From Sphingomonas sp. Leaf242 (GTDB taxonomy: Bacteria; Pseudomonadota; Alphaproteobacteria; Sphingomonadales; Sphingomonadaceae): a stretch of 64,000 nt of DNA. The stretch lies in assembly GCF_001422045.1 (NCBI RefSeq), contig NZ_LMLW01000001.1, positions 380,972-444,971 of the forward strand. Reading direction: 5' to 3'. The notes under the pieces were generated by a model, which worked only from the letters and a program-made list of their open reading frames with translations, was not told the origin of the DNA and ran no database searches. How positions within the stretch are numbered: position 1 is the stretch's first letter; every line of letters begins with the position of its first letter. A program made the position numbers and the translations under genes. Shown here piece after piece: positions 53,701 to 61,176 of this stretch.

Positions 53701-56356
53701 ACGGTGCGACCTGTTCGATCAGTGCCGTCGTTCGTGAAGCGCGCGTGCTGATCTCGCTGCGGTCGGGCCGGCGTGCGGCGATGATGCGGGGTTCGGCGCC
53801 AAGCCCGCGGAGCGAGCGCATCCACTCGACCACGCTTAATAGGGGCGCCGACGTCGAGCGCTCGCCGCGCCATTCCGCCCCGAAGGCGGAGCGGGCAAAA
53901 TCATTCTCCTGCTCGATCGTCCGCTTCGCCGCCCGCCCTTTCGCAAGCGCGTCCAGCAACAACAGCGTCTCGTCGAGCGGCGTCGCCGGGGACGTCAGCA
54001 CCGATCGAACGAGGCGGTTCGTGCGCCGCCATTCCCCGCTGAATATCTTCATGAAGCCGCTGCCGTGCGAGGCGAGAGTGACCCGCGCATCTGTCAGGTC
54101 CAGATCCCAAGCTGCATCGGTCAGCTTTCCGGTCGTCGCCGCGACCGCATTCTCGTACGCCGCAACCGCATCGACGACATCGGCGGCGCGTTCGACTCCT
54201 GAGTTCCAGACGTCGGAGGCAAAGGCATCCGCGTCGGCATCGGGTGCATTGGCGACGCGTTCGCCGATCGCGGCAAGCTTCCGGGCGTCGTCGATCGAAT
54301 TAGGCGCATCACGACCGATCGTCCGTGCCAGCGCGCCCGCTTCGGCCTGCAACCGGGGCAGCACTGTCGCCAGCGCACCGACCTGTTCGAAATCCGCGAG
54401 CGCGAACGTCGACGGCAGCGCACGCAGGGCGGCAATCGCTTCCGACAGGTCGGTCGTCCAGCCGCTCTCGGTTACAGACGACGCAAGAAGGCCGCGGAGA
54501 TAGGCGTTGCGCTGACCGGTCACGAGCAGCCGATCGATCTCGTCGAAGCGATGCTCCCAGACCGTGTCAGCCAAGGCGGTACCCTCGATCGCGGGGGCCT
54601 GAGCAACTCGGTTCGCCAGCATGACAAGGACTCCGATGTCGCCGAGCGACGACATTGGCGGCACCTCGAGACGGGCCGCAAGACTGCCCTGTGCGACGTC
54701 AAGTCCGGCAAGCTTCTCGATCACTACCGAGAGGCGTTCCTCAAGCCGCTCGACCTCGGTCGGCAGGATCGAGGACAGGCCGACGCCGCGCCACGCGTGC
54801 TCACCTGGGCGGCCGATCAAGGTGATCCGTTCGGCAAGCTCACCGATCACGTTATGGCGCTCGGCGAAATCATCGATCGACCAGGTTTCCGGCTCGACAA
54901 GCTTCAGATCGCCGGGCTTCTCGCCGTCCAGCCGTAGCCGGCTCAACTGGCCGATGACCTGAAACGGGGTTAGCCTGGATGCCGGATGCGGCGTGTGCAT
55001 CCGCTGGACATGACCGTTCAGGCTGTCGCGCGCGATCGTCAGCCGAGCATGCAGGCTCCCGGCATCCTGATGCTTCGGCGCGCCGAGCTCCCACGTACGG
55101 CGCAGTTCTTCGAGCACCGCACGCTTGTTGGCCTTGTTGCTGTGAAGCTCGAGACACGCATCGCCGACGCCGGTCGCGTCGAGCCTGCGCTTGACGACTT
55201 CAAGCGCAGCCATCTTCTCCGCGACGAACAGCACGGTCTTACCGTCGGCGATCGCGGACGCGATGATGTTGGCGATCGTCTGGCTCTTACCCGTTCCCGG
55301 AGGCCCCTGGATGACCATGTCGCGGCCACGGCGCACCTCGTGCACGGCCAATGCCTGCGAACTGTCGGCATCGACGATGTGGAGCATCTCGGATGGCGGG
55401 ATGAACGGATCGATATTGGCATCTTCGGGGATCATGCCCGCGCTGCCCTCGAATCCGTCGGCCAACAACCCACGGACGAGCGCACGCTCGGTGATCTTGC
55501 CGCCGTTCGGCCAGGTCTGCGGGTCGAGATCGCGGTACATCAGGAACTTGGCGAACGAGAAGAAGCCGAGCACGATGACGTCGGGCTGGACCTCCCAACC
55601 GGGTTTCGAGGAAACCGCCTCGGCGACGTCCTTGAAGTAGGCGACCGGATCGAACTCCTCTCCGCCCTCGAACGTCGGCAGCCGGATGCCGTGCGCGCGG
55701 TCGAGGAAAGCCTCCAGCGACAGGTTGGAGGCATAATCCTCCTGCCGCATCCGCAGCTTGAACTTCTCGCCCGCATTGCCGCGCTCGAGTTGCACGGGCA
55801 CGAGCACCAGCGGCGCGAACCGGATATTCGCGGCATTGTTGGGGTCGATCCACTTGAGCGCACCGAGCGTCAGATAGAGGATGTTAACGCCCTGCTCCTC
55901 CTCCAGCGTGCGCCCGTCGAAGTAGAGCTCGAGCAGGCGCTTTTGCAGGCCCTTGGGCGTCAGACGGGTCTGGAGACGTGTATCGACGTGCCGCGAAAAC
56001 ACACCGCGCTCGTCGGCAACGTCATCCTCGGGTTGCGCGAGATCGGCTATCTCGTCCGACTCTTCCGCCGGCACGTCTTCGCTGGCTCGTTCGCCGGCAG
56101 GGGCCGCCTTGCCCGCGAGGAACGAGAAGGGGCGCGTTTCGCCGACGAGCATGCGAAAGATTTCGCTGCTGACCTCGTCGACGACTTCGACCGCCTTCGC
56201 GCCTTTGGCGGCGCGCGGCATGTTGAGCAGCCGGTTCCTTGCCGAGAGATCTAGCAGTTCGGTTCGTGCCCGATCCAGCTTTTCGTCTATGGGAAGTTCG
56301 CTCTGGAACACGGAAAGCGTCGGCTCGTCCTGATCGATACTCGGTACTGTAGCCAA
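50750..56356 (-). CDS. DUF4011 - SF1 helicase - Vsr-like nuclease - DUF3320 giant defence protein
   Basis: An 1868-residue multidomain protein. DUF4011 is at the N-terminus ('RTELLDLSARNRLLNMP'). The split SF1 helicase has Walker A GPPGTGKS (351-358), and Walker B with Asp1237-Glu1238 in LLVMDEASQIQPVDALG, followed by VVVGDPKQLPPT. About 700 residues of mostly helical sequence lie between these parts. A Vsr/DUF559-like nuclease is at about 1530-1625 (Asp1566 in FFIDLAV, Glu1583/Asp1585 in IECDGASYH). DUF3320 ends the protein. Only TTG 56356 fits as a start, with GGGCGGA just upstream. Proteins of this make-up recur in defence islands. It is first in line with hsdR-hsdS-hsdM. Confidence 0.88.
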   Translation of the reverse strand: MATVPSIDQDEPTLSVFQSELPIDEKLDRARTELLDLSARNRLLNMPRAAKGAKAVEVVDEVSSEIFRMLVGETRPFSFLAGKAAPAGERASEDVPAEESDEIADLAQPEDDVADERGVFSRHVDTRLQTRLTPKGLQKRLLELYFDGRTLEEEQGVNILYLTLGALKWIDPNNAANIRFAPLVLVPVQLERGNAGEKFKLRMRQEDYASNLSLEAFLDRAHGIRLPTFEGGEEFDPVAYFKDVAEAVSSKPGWEVQPDVIVLGFFSFAKFLMYRDLDPQTWPNGGKITERALVRGLLADGFEGSAGMIPEDANIDPFIPPSEMLHIVDADSSQALAVHEVRRGRDMVIQGPPGTGKSQTIANIIASAIADGKTVLFVAEKMAALEVVKRRLDATGVGDACLELHSNKANKRAVLEELRRTWELGAPKHQDAGSLHARLTIARDSLNGHVQRMHTPHPASRLTPFQVIGQLSRLRLDGEKPGDLKLVEPETWSIDDFAERHNVIGELAERITLIGRPGEHAWRGVGLSSILPTEVERLEERLSVVIEKLAGLDVAQGSLAARLEVPPMSSLGDIGVLVMLANRVAQAPAIEGTALADTVWEHRFDEIDRLLVTGQRNAYLRGLLASSVTESGWTTDLSEAIAALRALPSTFALADFEQVGALATVLPRLQAEAGALARTIGRDAPNSIDDARKLAAIGERVANAPDADADAFASDVWNSGVERAADVVDAVAAYENAVAATTGKLTDAAWDLDLTDARVTLASHGSGFMKIFSGEWRRTNRLVRSVLTSPATPLDETLLLLDALAKGRAAKRTIEQENDFARSAFGAEWRGERSTSAPLLSVVEWMRSLRGLGAEPRIIAARRPDRSEISTRASRTTALIEQVAPSLSALWSGLGATQSLAFGDALAADRADLEALMTVVTRLHAADTASSAVLVSAPACLDERRRLLDDLAELQRKDAAIAELAEVGTAAFGTTWRGTSSDWSALRTTADWIQANGDIRLLSSRIDDRAKPAADAALVEADAKALLKDLTAIGEQLRLDLGIALGRETFAATPLADLRVHLERWYQSGERLTQWTAYRDRAERTSKLGCDDVVKRLADGRLDTDGAVPAFEMAYYEAVYADQIKADPDLGTFDGTLHGRLAREFADMDRQRIATASFEVVKAHHQTVPARDGGAVGPLGVLRAEIARKRGHMPIRKLMEKAAPAVQALKPVFMMSPLSVAQFLAPGLFDFDLLVMDEASQIQPVDALGAVARAKQVVVVGDPKQLPPTAFFSKMTGGGADDDDDAGTRVTDIESILGLFTARGLPMRMLRWHYRSKHQSLIAVSNRQFYENKLFIVPSPYTAEAGMGLRFHRIPQGVFDAGATRTNMVEAKVVAQAIVAHARDHPELSLGVAAFSAAQRRAIMDQLEILRRGLPEEVETFFQMHHSEPFFVKNLENVQGDERDVIFISVGYGPTVPGGRVPMRFGPLGMDGGERRLNVLISRAKQRCEVFASMSDEDIDPDFAGTRKGVLAFKLFLHFARTGKMTMAESTGRDHDSVFEEQVAKALQARGYQVHRQVGLAGFFIDLAVSDADRPGRYLIGIECDGASYHDARSARDRDRLRQSVLESHGWTIHRIWSTDWFQRPKEQIDLVIARIEAAKAEHDSQAAGVKATRAVNVEITTLEREGFTEVGLAAPDVEPANTLYEEAELTRPSHLFGELHETPRGALSMLAEEVVRIEGPVHVCEVVNRIRDAWGLKRAGGRIQDAVEAAIAVSVREGRITEDQDFLDVPGRTPKVRDRSTVRSTSLRKFDTLPPTELDIAILDVVRINYGATDDQVMQSAARAVGFKSTSSQLRDLLADVIAAAIKGERLTRQSGMLVLGPAASSL

Positions 56357-56814
56357 TTTCCGCCCCCGCCTTGCGATACTTGCGGCGATAAGGCGTGAAA
56401 AGCGACAGCAAGTCTAGTGTGACGTGTCGGTCGAAGATGGTTTGGGCGCCATGCTAGCGCCGACGATCGGCAGCACTAGGGAACAGCCCTTTTCAAAACT
56501 CTTAAATCTCGCTGGGTCGAATAGATCGATCAAGCTACTGACATCGGTGCGTCCCCCCAAAGATCCTCGTAGTGCCACCGCTTCTGGCACGACGCGGCGG
56601 GTTGGGCCTCCGCAAACCTCATTCGGCAAGTGCTCGGATCGGACCGTCTGACCGGGGTATGTTGAGGATCTCACGTCGAACGATGGCGCGCGTAGGACGC
56701 GTCGAGCGCCGGAGCGTTCTCGGTAGTGCGCGATAAGGCTTTTAATGCGAGCGATCGCCCGGCGGATTCGCCTGGAGCGTTGACGAAGGGGGCCGGACAG
56801 CATGAACTGCGGAC
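56357..56814. other. Intergenic region at the right edge of the defence island
   Basis: A 458-bp gap between divergent genes. It must contain the promoter of the giant helicase/hsd unit and of the MFS gene. A 129-codon minus-strand frame (56414-56803) shows no recognisable domain or ribosome site, so it is not called. No operator or repeat stands out. Confidence 0.5.
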
Positions 56815-58038
56815 ATGGGAATAGTCGCGTTCAGGAACGGGTGGGGGTGGTTGCTGCTCGTCGCGCTGACGATCTCGACGATCGGCGACGAAATTTCGCT
56901 GATCACCCTGATGTTTCGGACAGCGGGCGACCGAACCGCTTTTGCCGTGCCGATGCTGCTGGTGGCCCAGTTGCTGCCGGGTCTGCTCGTCACGCCGTAC
57001 ATCGGCCGCCTTGTCGATGCGCACGATGCGGGCAAGCTGCTGGCCGGTGCGGCGCTGGCGGATGCGATGGTCCTGTCATGGATGGCGTATCATCCGGATC
57101 CGGTCTCGACGATGGTCGGTGCCGGCGTACTCAGCATCCTGTTCGCGGTCGGGGGAACGGCGACCTTCGCACTGATCCCGGTGCTGGCTACCGGGTTGGG
57201 AATGACGTTGGCGCGTGCGAACGCGGTACTGGAGTTCGTGCGCAGCGCCGGGATGCTTGCCGGGCCAGTCGTCGGCGGCGCACTGGTGGCATGGAGCGGC
57301 GCGGGCAACGCGTTGCTGATCGATGCGGCGAGCTTCGCGTTGCTGGCGGTGGTCGTGCTGGGAAGCGGGTTGCGGCGGCCGGTCGAGGTCGATGTGGATG
57401 CCGATGCGGATGGTCGAGCTCGGACGCTGTTCGCCGAGTATCTGCCGGTGCTGCGCGATCGGCGGATCGTGATCATGATCGGTGCCCTCGCAATGGGAGT
57501 CTTCGCCAGCGCGATTGCCGATGTCGCGTTCGTGTTCCTGGTCACCGTATCGCTGGCGGCGGGTGCGATGGCGTTCGGGCTGCTCACCGCGTGTTGGGCG
57601 GGGGGAATGATGGCGGGCGCAGCGGCCGCCGGGGTTTGGCCGATGCTCCGGCCGGCCCCACTGGCCTTTGTGTCCGCCATCGTGATGGGCGCGATGATGC
57701 TGGCGATCGGCGTTGTCGGCGGGATTGCCGACATGACGATGACCTCCGGGCTCGTCGTTGTGGGGATTGCCTTCGTGATCGGCGGTGCCGCGAACAGCGT
57801 GCACAACGTCGCGGTGCGGACGATGCTGCAACGCGAGGCTCCTGCGGGCGCACACGGCAAGGTGGCCGCGATCTACAGCGCCGCGACGAGCAGCGCGGGT
57901 ATCCTTGGATATATGGCCGGCGGGATGTTCATGCCGACAGGGGCGATCGACGCCTATCTGCTTGGTGGCGCGCTCGGCGTCGTCGCAGGAGGTGTCGGCT
58001 GGCTTTTGTTCACGGCGTCGAGGCCGGAGGATGCTTGA
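56815..58038 (+). CDS. MFS transporter of the MFS_3/EntS-like exporter group
   Basis: A 407-residue, twelve-helix inner-membrane protein. Helix 1 ('WLLLVALTISTIGDEISLITLMF') carries a charged pair common in multidrug or siderophore exporters of this group, and 'TPYIGRLVDAHDAGKLL' is the cytoplasmic loop-2 motif. 'LARANAVLEFVRSAGMLAGPVVGGALVAW' matches helix 5 (antiporter motif region). Cargo is unknown. Between helices 6 and 7 there is an Asp/Val-rich loop ('VEVDVDADADGRA'). The ribosome site is weak. It lies outside the defence genes and reads away from them. Confidence 0.85.
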   Translation: MGIVAFRNGWGWLLLVALTISTIGDEISLITLMFRTAGDRTAFAVPMLLVAQLLPGLLVTPYIGRLVDAHDAGKLLAGAALADAMVLSWMAYHPDPVSTMVGAGVLSILFAVGGTATFALIPVLATGLGMTLARANAVLEFVRSAGMLAGPVVGGALVAWSGAGNALLIDAASFALLAVVVLGSGLRRPVEVDVDADADGRARTLFAEYLPVLRDRRIVIMIGALAMGVFASAIADVAFVFLVTVSLAAGAMAFGLLTACWAGGMMAGAAAAGVWPMLRPAPLAFVSAIVMGAMMLAIGVVGGIADMTMTSGLVVVGIAFVIGGAANSVHNVAVRTMLQREAPAGAHGKVAAIYSAATSSAGILGYMAGGMFMPTGAIDAYLLGGALGVVAGGVGWLLFTASRPEDA

Positions 58039-58234
58039 TCATGTCCTGGGCCGACCGAAAACGGACCCGTCGGTTCGGCCGATGAATATCTCCAGCGTGC
58101 CCGGCGTCATCCCCCGCGTCCTAGTATTCGCCACATTATCGATTTTATCCGAGATCGAACGTTTGTCGGCGGGATGTGGGGGGCATCGAGCGGTCGTGAA
58201 GGACATCGATAAAGCGGTCCTTGGCAGCTTTTAC

Positions 58235-58251
58235 TGCGCGGTTACCGCGCA
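58235..58251. repeat. Perfect 17-bp palindrome upstream of tRNA-Ala end
   Basis: TGCGCGGT-T-ACCGCGCA is an 8-bp inverted repeat around one base, 61 bp from the 3' end of the tRNA gene. On the minus strand it lies downstream of the tRNA and could be part of its terminator; a protein-binding site is also possible. Confidence 0.4.
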
Positions 58252-58312
58252 CACCGCCCCGACGCTTCGGGCAATTGCAGGGGCACATGTCTAGTCATCA
58301 TCGTGTTGCGCG

Positions 58313-58388
58313 TGGTGGAGCCACGGGGAATCGAACCCCGGACCTCTGCAGTGCGATTGCAGCGCTCTCCCATCTGAGCTACGGCCCC
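58313..58388 (-). tRNA. tRNA-Ala (anticodon CGC)
   Basis: Read on the minus strand, this 76-nt gene begins GGGGCCGTAGCTCAG and ends with an encoded CCA. The acceptor stem pairs 7/7 with two G-T pairs. D-arm, anticodon stem CTGCA/TGCAG with loop ATCGCAC, and T-arm GGGG-TTCGATT-CCCC are all standard. The anticodon is at plus-strand 58353-58355 and decodes GCG. Its 3' end faces the defence island. Confidence 0.97.
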
Positions 58389-58624
58389 GCGCGATTGGCC
58401 ACAGGCCAGGATCGAAGGCTTAGCGGCTCGATTTCGCTGTTGCAACCGGGTTGGTGAAGCCCGTCGCTCTGCTTCTGGCCCGCCGTCGCAGCGGTGCGTC
58501 GTGTCGGCGTCAAGCGACGGCAAACACAGGAACAATCGACGATCCTGGCGCTTGTAGACCTCGGAATGCACGACGCCGCATACGACGACGCCGGCAGCCG
58601 CAGGACAGCAATTAGGAGGCTCCT

Positions 58625-59863
58625 ATGGTCTACGAACGCAATACCAGAGACCGTCAGTCGGGTGATTATTACGGTCGGCCGAACTCGCAGGATTACGGTC
58701 GCGATTTTCGCTCCGATGGTGGCGACTATGGTCGATCCAGTGCGCGCGATTATGCAGCGGCCGGTGAGTTCGATCGCGACGATGATCGCGGGGATCACGG
58801 GTATCGTGGGGGGTATCGCGGGCGCGACGACCAGGGTAGCCGTGATTATTACGGTGGCCACAACGATCGCCAGCAGCCATCGGGCAGCGATCGCTATGGT
58901 CAGTCGCGCTACGGACAGGCGGCAGGCCAGTCGTACGGCCAGCAGGGCTATGGTCGCCAGGATTCGGCTCAGCCCCGTTACGGCCAGCAGAATTATGGCC
59001 AGCGCAGCCCGGGTTCGGGCGATACCGAATATCATGGCAGCTATGCGTCGGACGGGCGTCGTTTCGAGGACGTAGGGCGCAACCGCCATGCGGACGACGA
59101 CAACCGCACGTCGCGCGGTGACAACCGTAACGATGGGCGCGACTATGGACGCCAGCCGCAGGGCTATGACTATGACGATCGCGGGTTCATCGCGCGGGCA
59201 GGCGACGAGGTTCGCTCGTGGTTCGGCGACGACGAGGCCGAGCGCCGCCGCGAAGCCGATGCGCGCTATGACGAGCGGTCCTATGGCGGCTCGGAGAACC
59301 GGTCGTTCGGCAATCGCGCGTCGAACCCGCATGACGATCACTATCATAGCTGGCGCAGCACGCAGATTGCGGCGCTGGACCGCGACTATGACGAGTATCG
59401 CCATGAGAACCGCTCCAAGTTCGAGACCGAGTTCTCGTCATGGCGCAATGAGCGGCAGGGCCAGCGTAGCTCGCTGTCGCAGGTTACCGAGCATATGGAA
59501 GTCGTCGGCTCCGACGGCAGCCATGTCGGCACGGTCGACAAGGTGAAGGGCGACCGGATCCTGCTGACCAAGAACGACCGCGATGCGGGTGGCGTGCATC
59601 ACTCGATCCCGTCGCGCTGGATCAAGACCGTCGACGGTAAGGTAACGCTGTCGAAGTCGGCCGACGAAGCCAAGGCGACGTGGAAGGAAGAAGAGCGCAA
59701 CTCGGCGATGTTCGAGTACGGTGATCGCACGGGCGGCGACAAGAAGGATGCCGGTACGACGGGGTATGCTTCGACCACGCAGGCCGGCAGCACTGCCGGC
59801 GCGACGTCGACCACGGGCACGGCATCGGACACGCTCGGCAAGTCGGGGTCGACCACATACTAA
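58625..59863 (+). CDS. DUF2171-domain protein with Tyr/Gly/Gln-rich disordered N-terminus
   Basis: A 412-residue soluble protein. Residues 1-200 are a low-complexity region rich in Tyr, Gly, Asp, Arg and Gln, with repeated 'YGQ', 'DYGR' and 'QQGYG' units. A short motif SWFGDDEAERRR (about residues 198-209) is common in sphingomonad stress proteins. The DUF2171 domain spans about 290-350 ('EHMEVVGSDGSHVGTVDKVKGDRILLTKNDRD'), similar to PRC-barrel-like folds. The tail is Thr/Ser/Ala-rich. TAGGAGG lies before ATG 58625. Function is unknown; a stress or surface role is a guess. A terminator follows. Confidence 0.85.
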   Translation: MVYERNTRDRQSGDYYGRPNSQDYGRDFRSDGGDYGRSSARDYAAAGEFDRDDDRGDHGYRGGYRGRDDQGSRDYYGGHNDRQQPSGSDRYGQSRYGQAAGQSYGQQGYGRQDSAQPRYGQQNYGQRSPGSGDTEYHGSYASDGRRFEDVGRNRHADDDNRTSRGDNRNDGRDYGRQPQGYDYDDRGFIARAGDEVRSWFGDDEAERRREADARYDERSYGGSENRSFGNRASNPHDDHYHSWRSTQIAALDRDYDEYRHENRSKFETEFSSWRNERQGQRSSLSQVTEHMEVVGSDGSHVGTVDKVKGDRILLTKNDRDAGGVHHSIPSRWIKTVDGKVTLSKSADEAKATWKEEERNSAMFEYGDRTGGDKKDAGTTGYASTTQAGSTAGATSTTGTASDTLGKSGSTTY

Positions 59864-59908
59864 GCGTTTGAAAGCATTGGCTGACGTCGCGTGACGCCTG
59901 TCGAAACG

Positions 59909-59938
59909 AGCCCGGGCGATACCGTCCGGGCTTTTTTT
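59909..59938 (+). terminator. Rho-independent terminator after DUF2171 gene
   Basis: A 7-bp stem AGCCCGG/CCGGGCT (59909-59915 with 59926-59932) with a 10-nt loop is followed by seven T (59932-59938). Confidence 0.85.
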
Positions 59939-60004
59939 GCGGGTTGCGCTGGACGCGCGTTTCGCCATACCCGGTTCACGAATAATCAAGACAGGAGCAA
60001 GTTT

Positions 60005-60994
60005 ATGGCCCGTGCATGGAGCCTGAAGGCACGTCCGCAAGGCATGCCGAAGCATACCGACTTCGCCATGATCGATCTCGACACGGCCGCGCTGGGCGCC
60101 GGCGCGGTGCGGATCGCCAATCGCTGGCTGTCGGTCGACCCGTACATGCGCGGGCGGATGAACGACGTGAAGAGCTATGTCCCGCCGTTCGCACTGGGCG
60201 AGGCGATGCAGGGCGGCGCGGTCGGCGAAGTGGTCGAGAGCAACGACGACGGCATCAAGGTCGGCGACATGGTGCTGCACATGGCCGGCTGGCGCGACGA
60301 GGCAGTCGTGCCCGCTGCGCAGGTGCAGAAGCTGCCCGCGCTCGACGTGCCTCCGCAGGCGTTTCTGGGCCAGCTCGGCATGCCGGGGATGACCGGGTAT
60401 TTCGGCCTGCTCCAGGTTGCCGAGGCGAAGGCGGGCGACACGGTGTTCGTGTCGGCGGCGGCGGGTGCGGTCGGATCGACCGTCGTGCAGGTTGCCAGGG
60501 CCAAGGGCATGACGGTGATCGGCTCGGCCGGCGGCGCAGAGAAATGCGCGTGGGTGAAGTCGCTCGGCGCCGATGCGGTGATCGACTATAAGAGCGACGT
60601 GCCGGTAGTGAAGGCGCTCGGCCAAGCTGCTCCGAAGGGTATCGACGTGTATTTCGACAACGTCGGCGGCGAGCATCTCGATGCGGCGCTGGCGCATGCG
60701 AACATGCATGCGCGGTTCGCGGTGTGCGGGATGATCGACGTGTATAACAGCGGTGCGGCGACGCAGCTGAAGTATCTCGCGCGGCTGATCGGTAACCGGA
60801 TCCAGATCCGCGGGTTCATTGTCAGCGACTACATGAATCGCGCCGAGGAGTTCTACAAGGACATGGGCGGGATGCTGGCGGCGGGGACGCTGAAGCGGGA
60901 GGAGACGGTGCACGAGGGTCTCGAGACGATGCCGGATGCGTTCCTGGGGCTGTTCTCGGGTGGGAATACGGGGAAGATGCTCGTCAAGGTTTGA
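60005..60994 (+). CDS. NADP-dependent oxidoreductase of the LTB4 dehydrogenase/zinc-free MDR type
   Basis: A 329-residue MDR enzyme that reduces alpha,beta-unsaturated ketones or aldehydes with NADPH. Typical marks are 'WLSVDPYMRGRM', 'LGEAMQGGAVGEVVES', 'GQLGMPGMTGYFGLL', the cofactor motif AAAGAVGSTVVQVA and 'DVYFDNVGGEHLDAAL', all close to YncB/CurA-like proteins. Zinc ligands are absent. AGGAG lies 6 nt before ATG 60005; the longer frame to 59891 contains the preceding terminator. It is monocistronic, and a long inverted repeat follows. Confidence 0.93.
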   Translation: MARAWSLKARPQGMPKHTDFAMIDLDTAALGAGAVRIANRWLSVDPYMRGRMNDVKSYVPPFALGEAMQGGAVGEVVESNDDGIKVGDMVLHMAGWRDEAVVPAAQVQKLPALDVPPQAFLGQLGMPGMTGYFGLLQVAEAKAGDTVFVSAAAGAVGSTVVQVARAKGMTVIGSAGGAEKCAWVKSLGADAVIDYKSDVPVVKALGQAAPKGIDVYFDNVGGEHLDAALAHANMHARFAVCGMIDVYNSGAATQLKYLARLIGNRIQIRGFIVSDYMNRAEEFYKDMGGMLAAGTLKREETVHEGLETMPDAFLGLFSGGNTGKMLVKV

Positions 60995-61023
60995 GCTAAG
61001 CTTCTGCCATTCCGGCGCCTACC

Positions 61024-61128
61024 CCCCCCCCGGCGGAGGCCGGGGCCCAATTGGAAAGGTCGCAGTAACGGGGCGTATCGCCCGTCATTGGCGGCCCCCA
61101 ATTGGGCCCCGGCCTTCGCCGGGGGGGG
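61024..61128. repeat. Long GC-rich inverted repeat (31-bp arms)
   Basis: Arms 61024-61054 and 61098-61128 are complementary in 30 of 31 positions around a 43-bp loop. The arms contain GGCCGGGGCCCAATTGG. It sits between convergent genes, and may act as a bidirectional terminator or belong to a dispersed sphingomonad repeat family. Confidence 0.75.
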
Positions 61129-61176
61129 CGAGGTCTGACCGCTTGGCTGAGATGACGATAAGGTCGATCCGTGGGT

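Noticed and set aside
56414..56803. Possible 129-residue minus-strand gene at the right island edge
   Set aside because: Basic, low-information translation with no motif; overlaps the expected promoter region.
57785..58294. 169-codon plus-strand frame running past the MFS gene
   Set aside because: The first half is an alternate frame of the MFS gene and the rest has no support.
58529..58533. GGAAC as an EcfG-type -35 element for the DUF2171 gene
   Set aside because: No matching CGTT at the expected 16-17 bp spacing, so not listed as a promoter.
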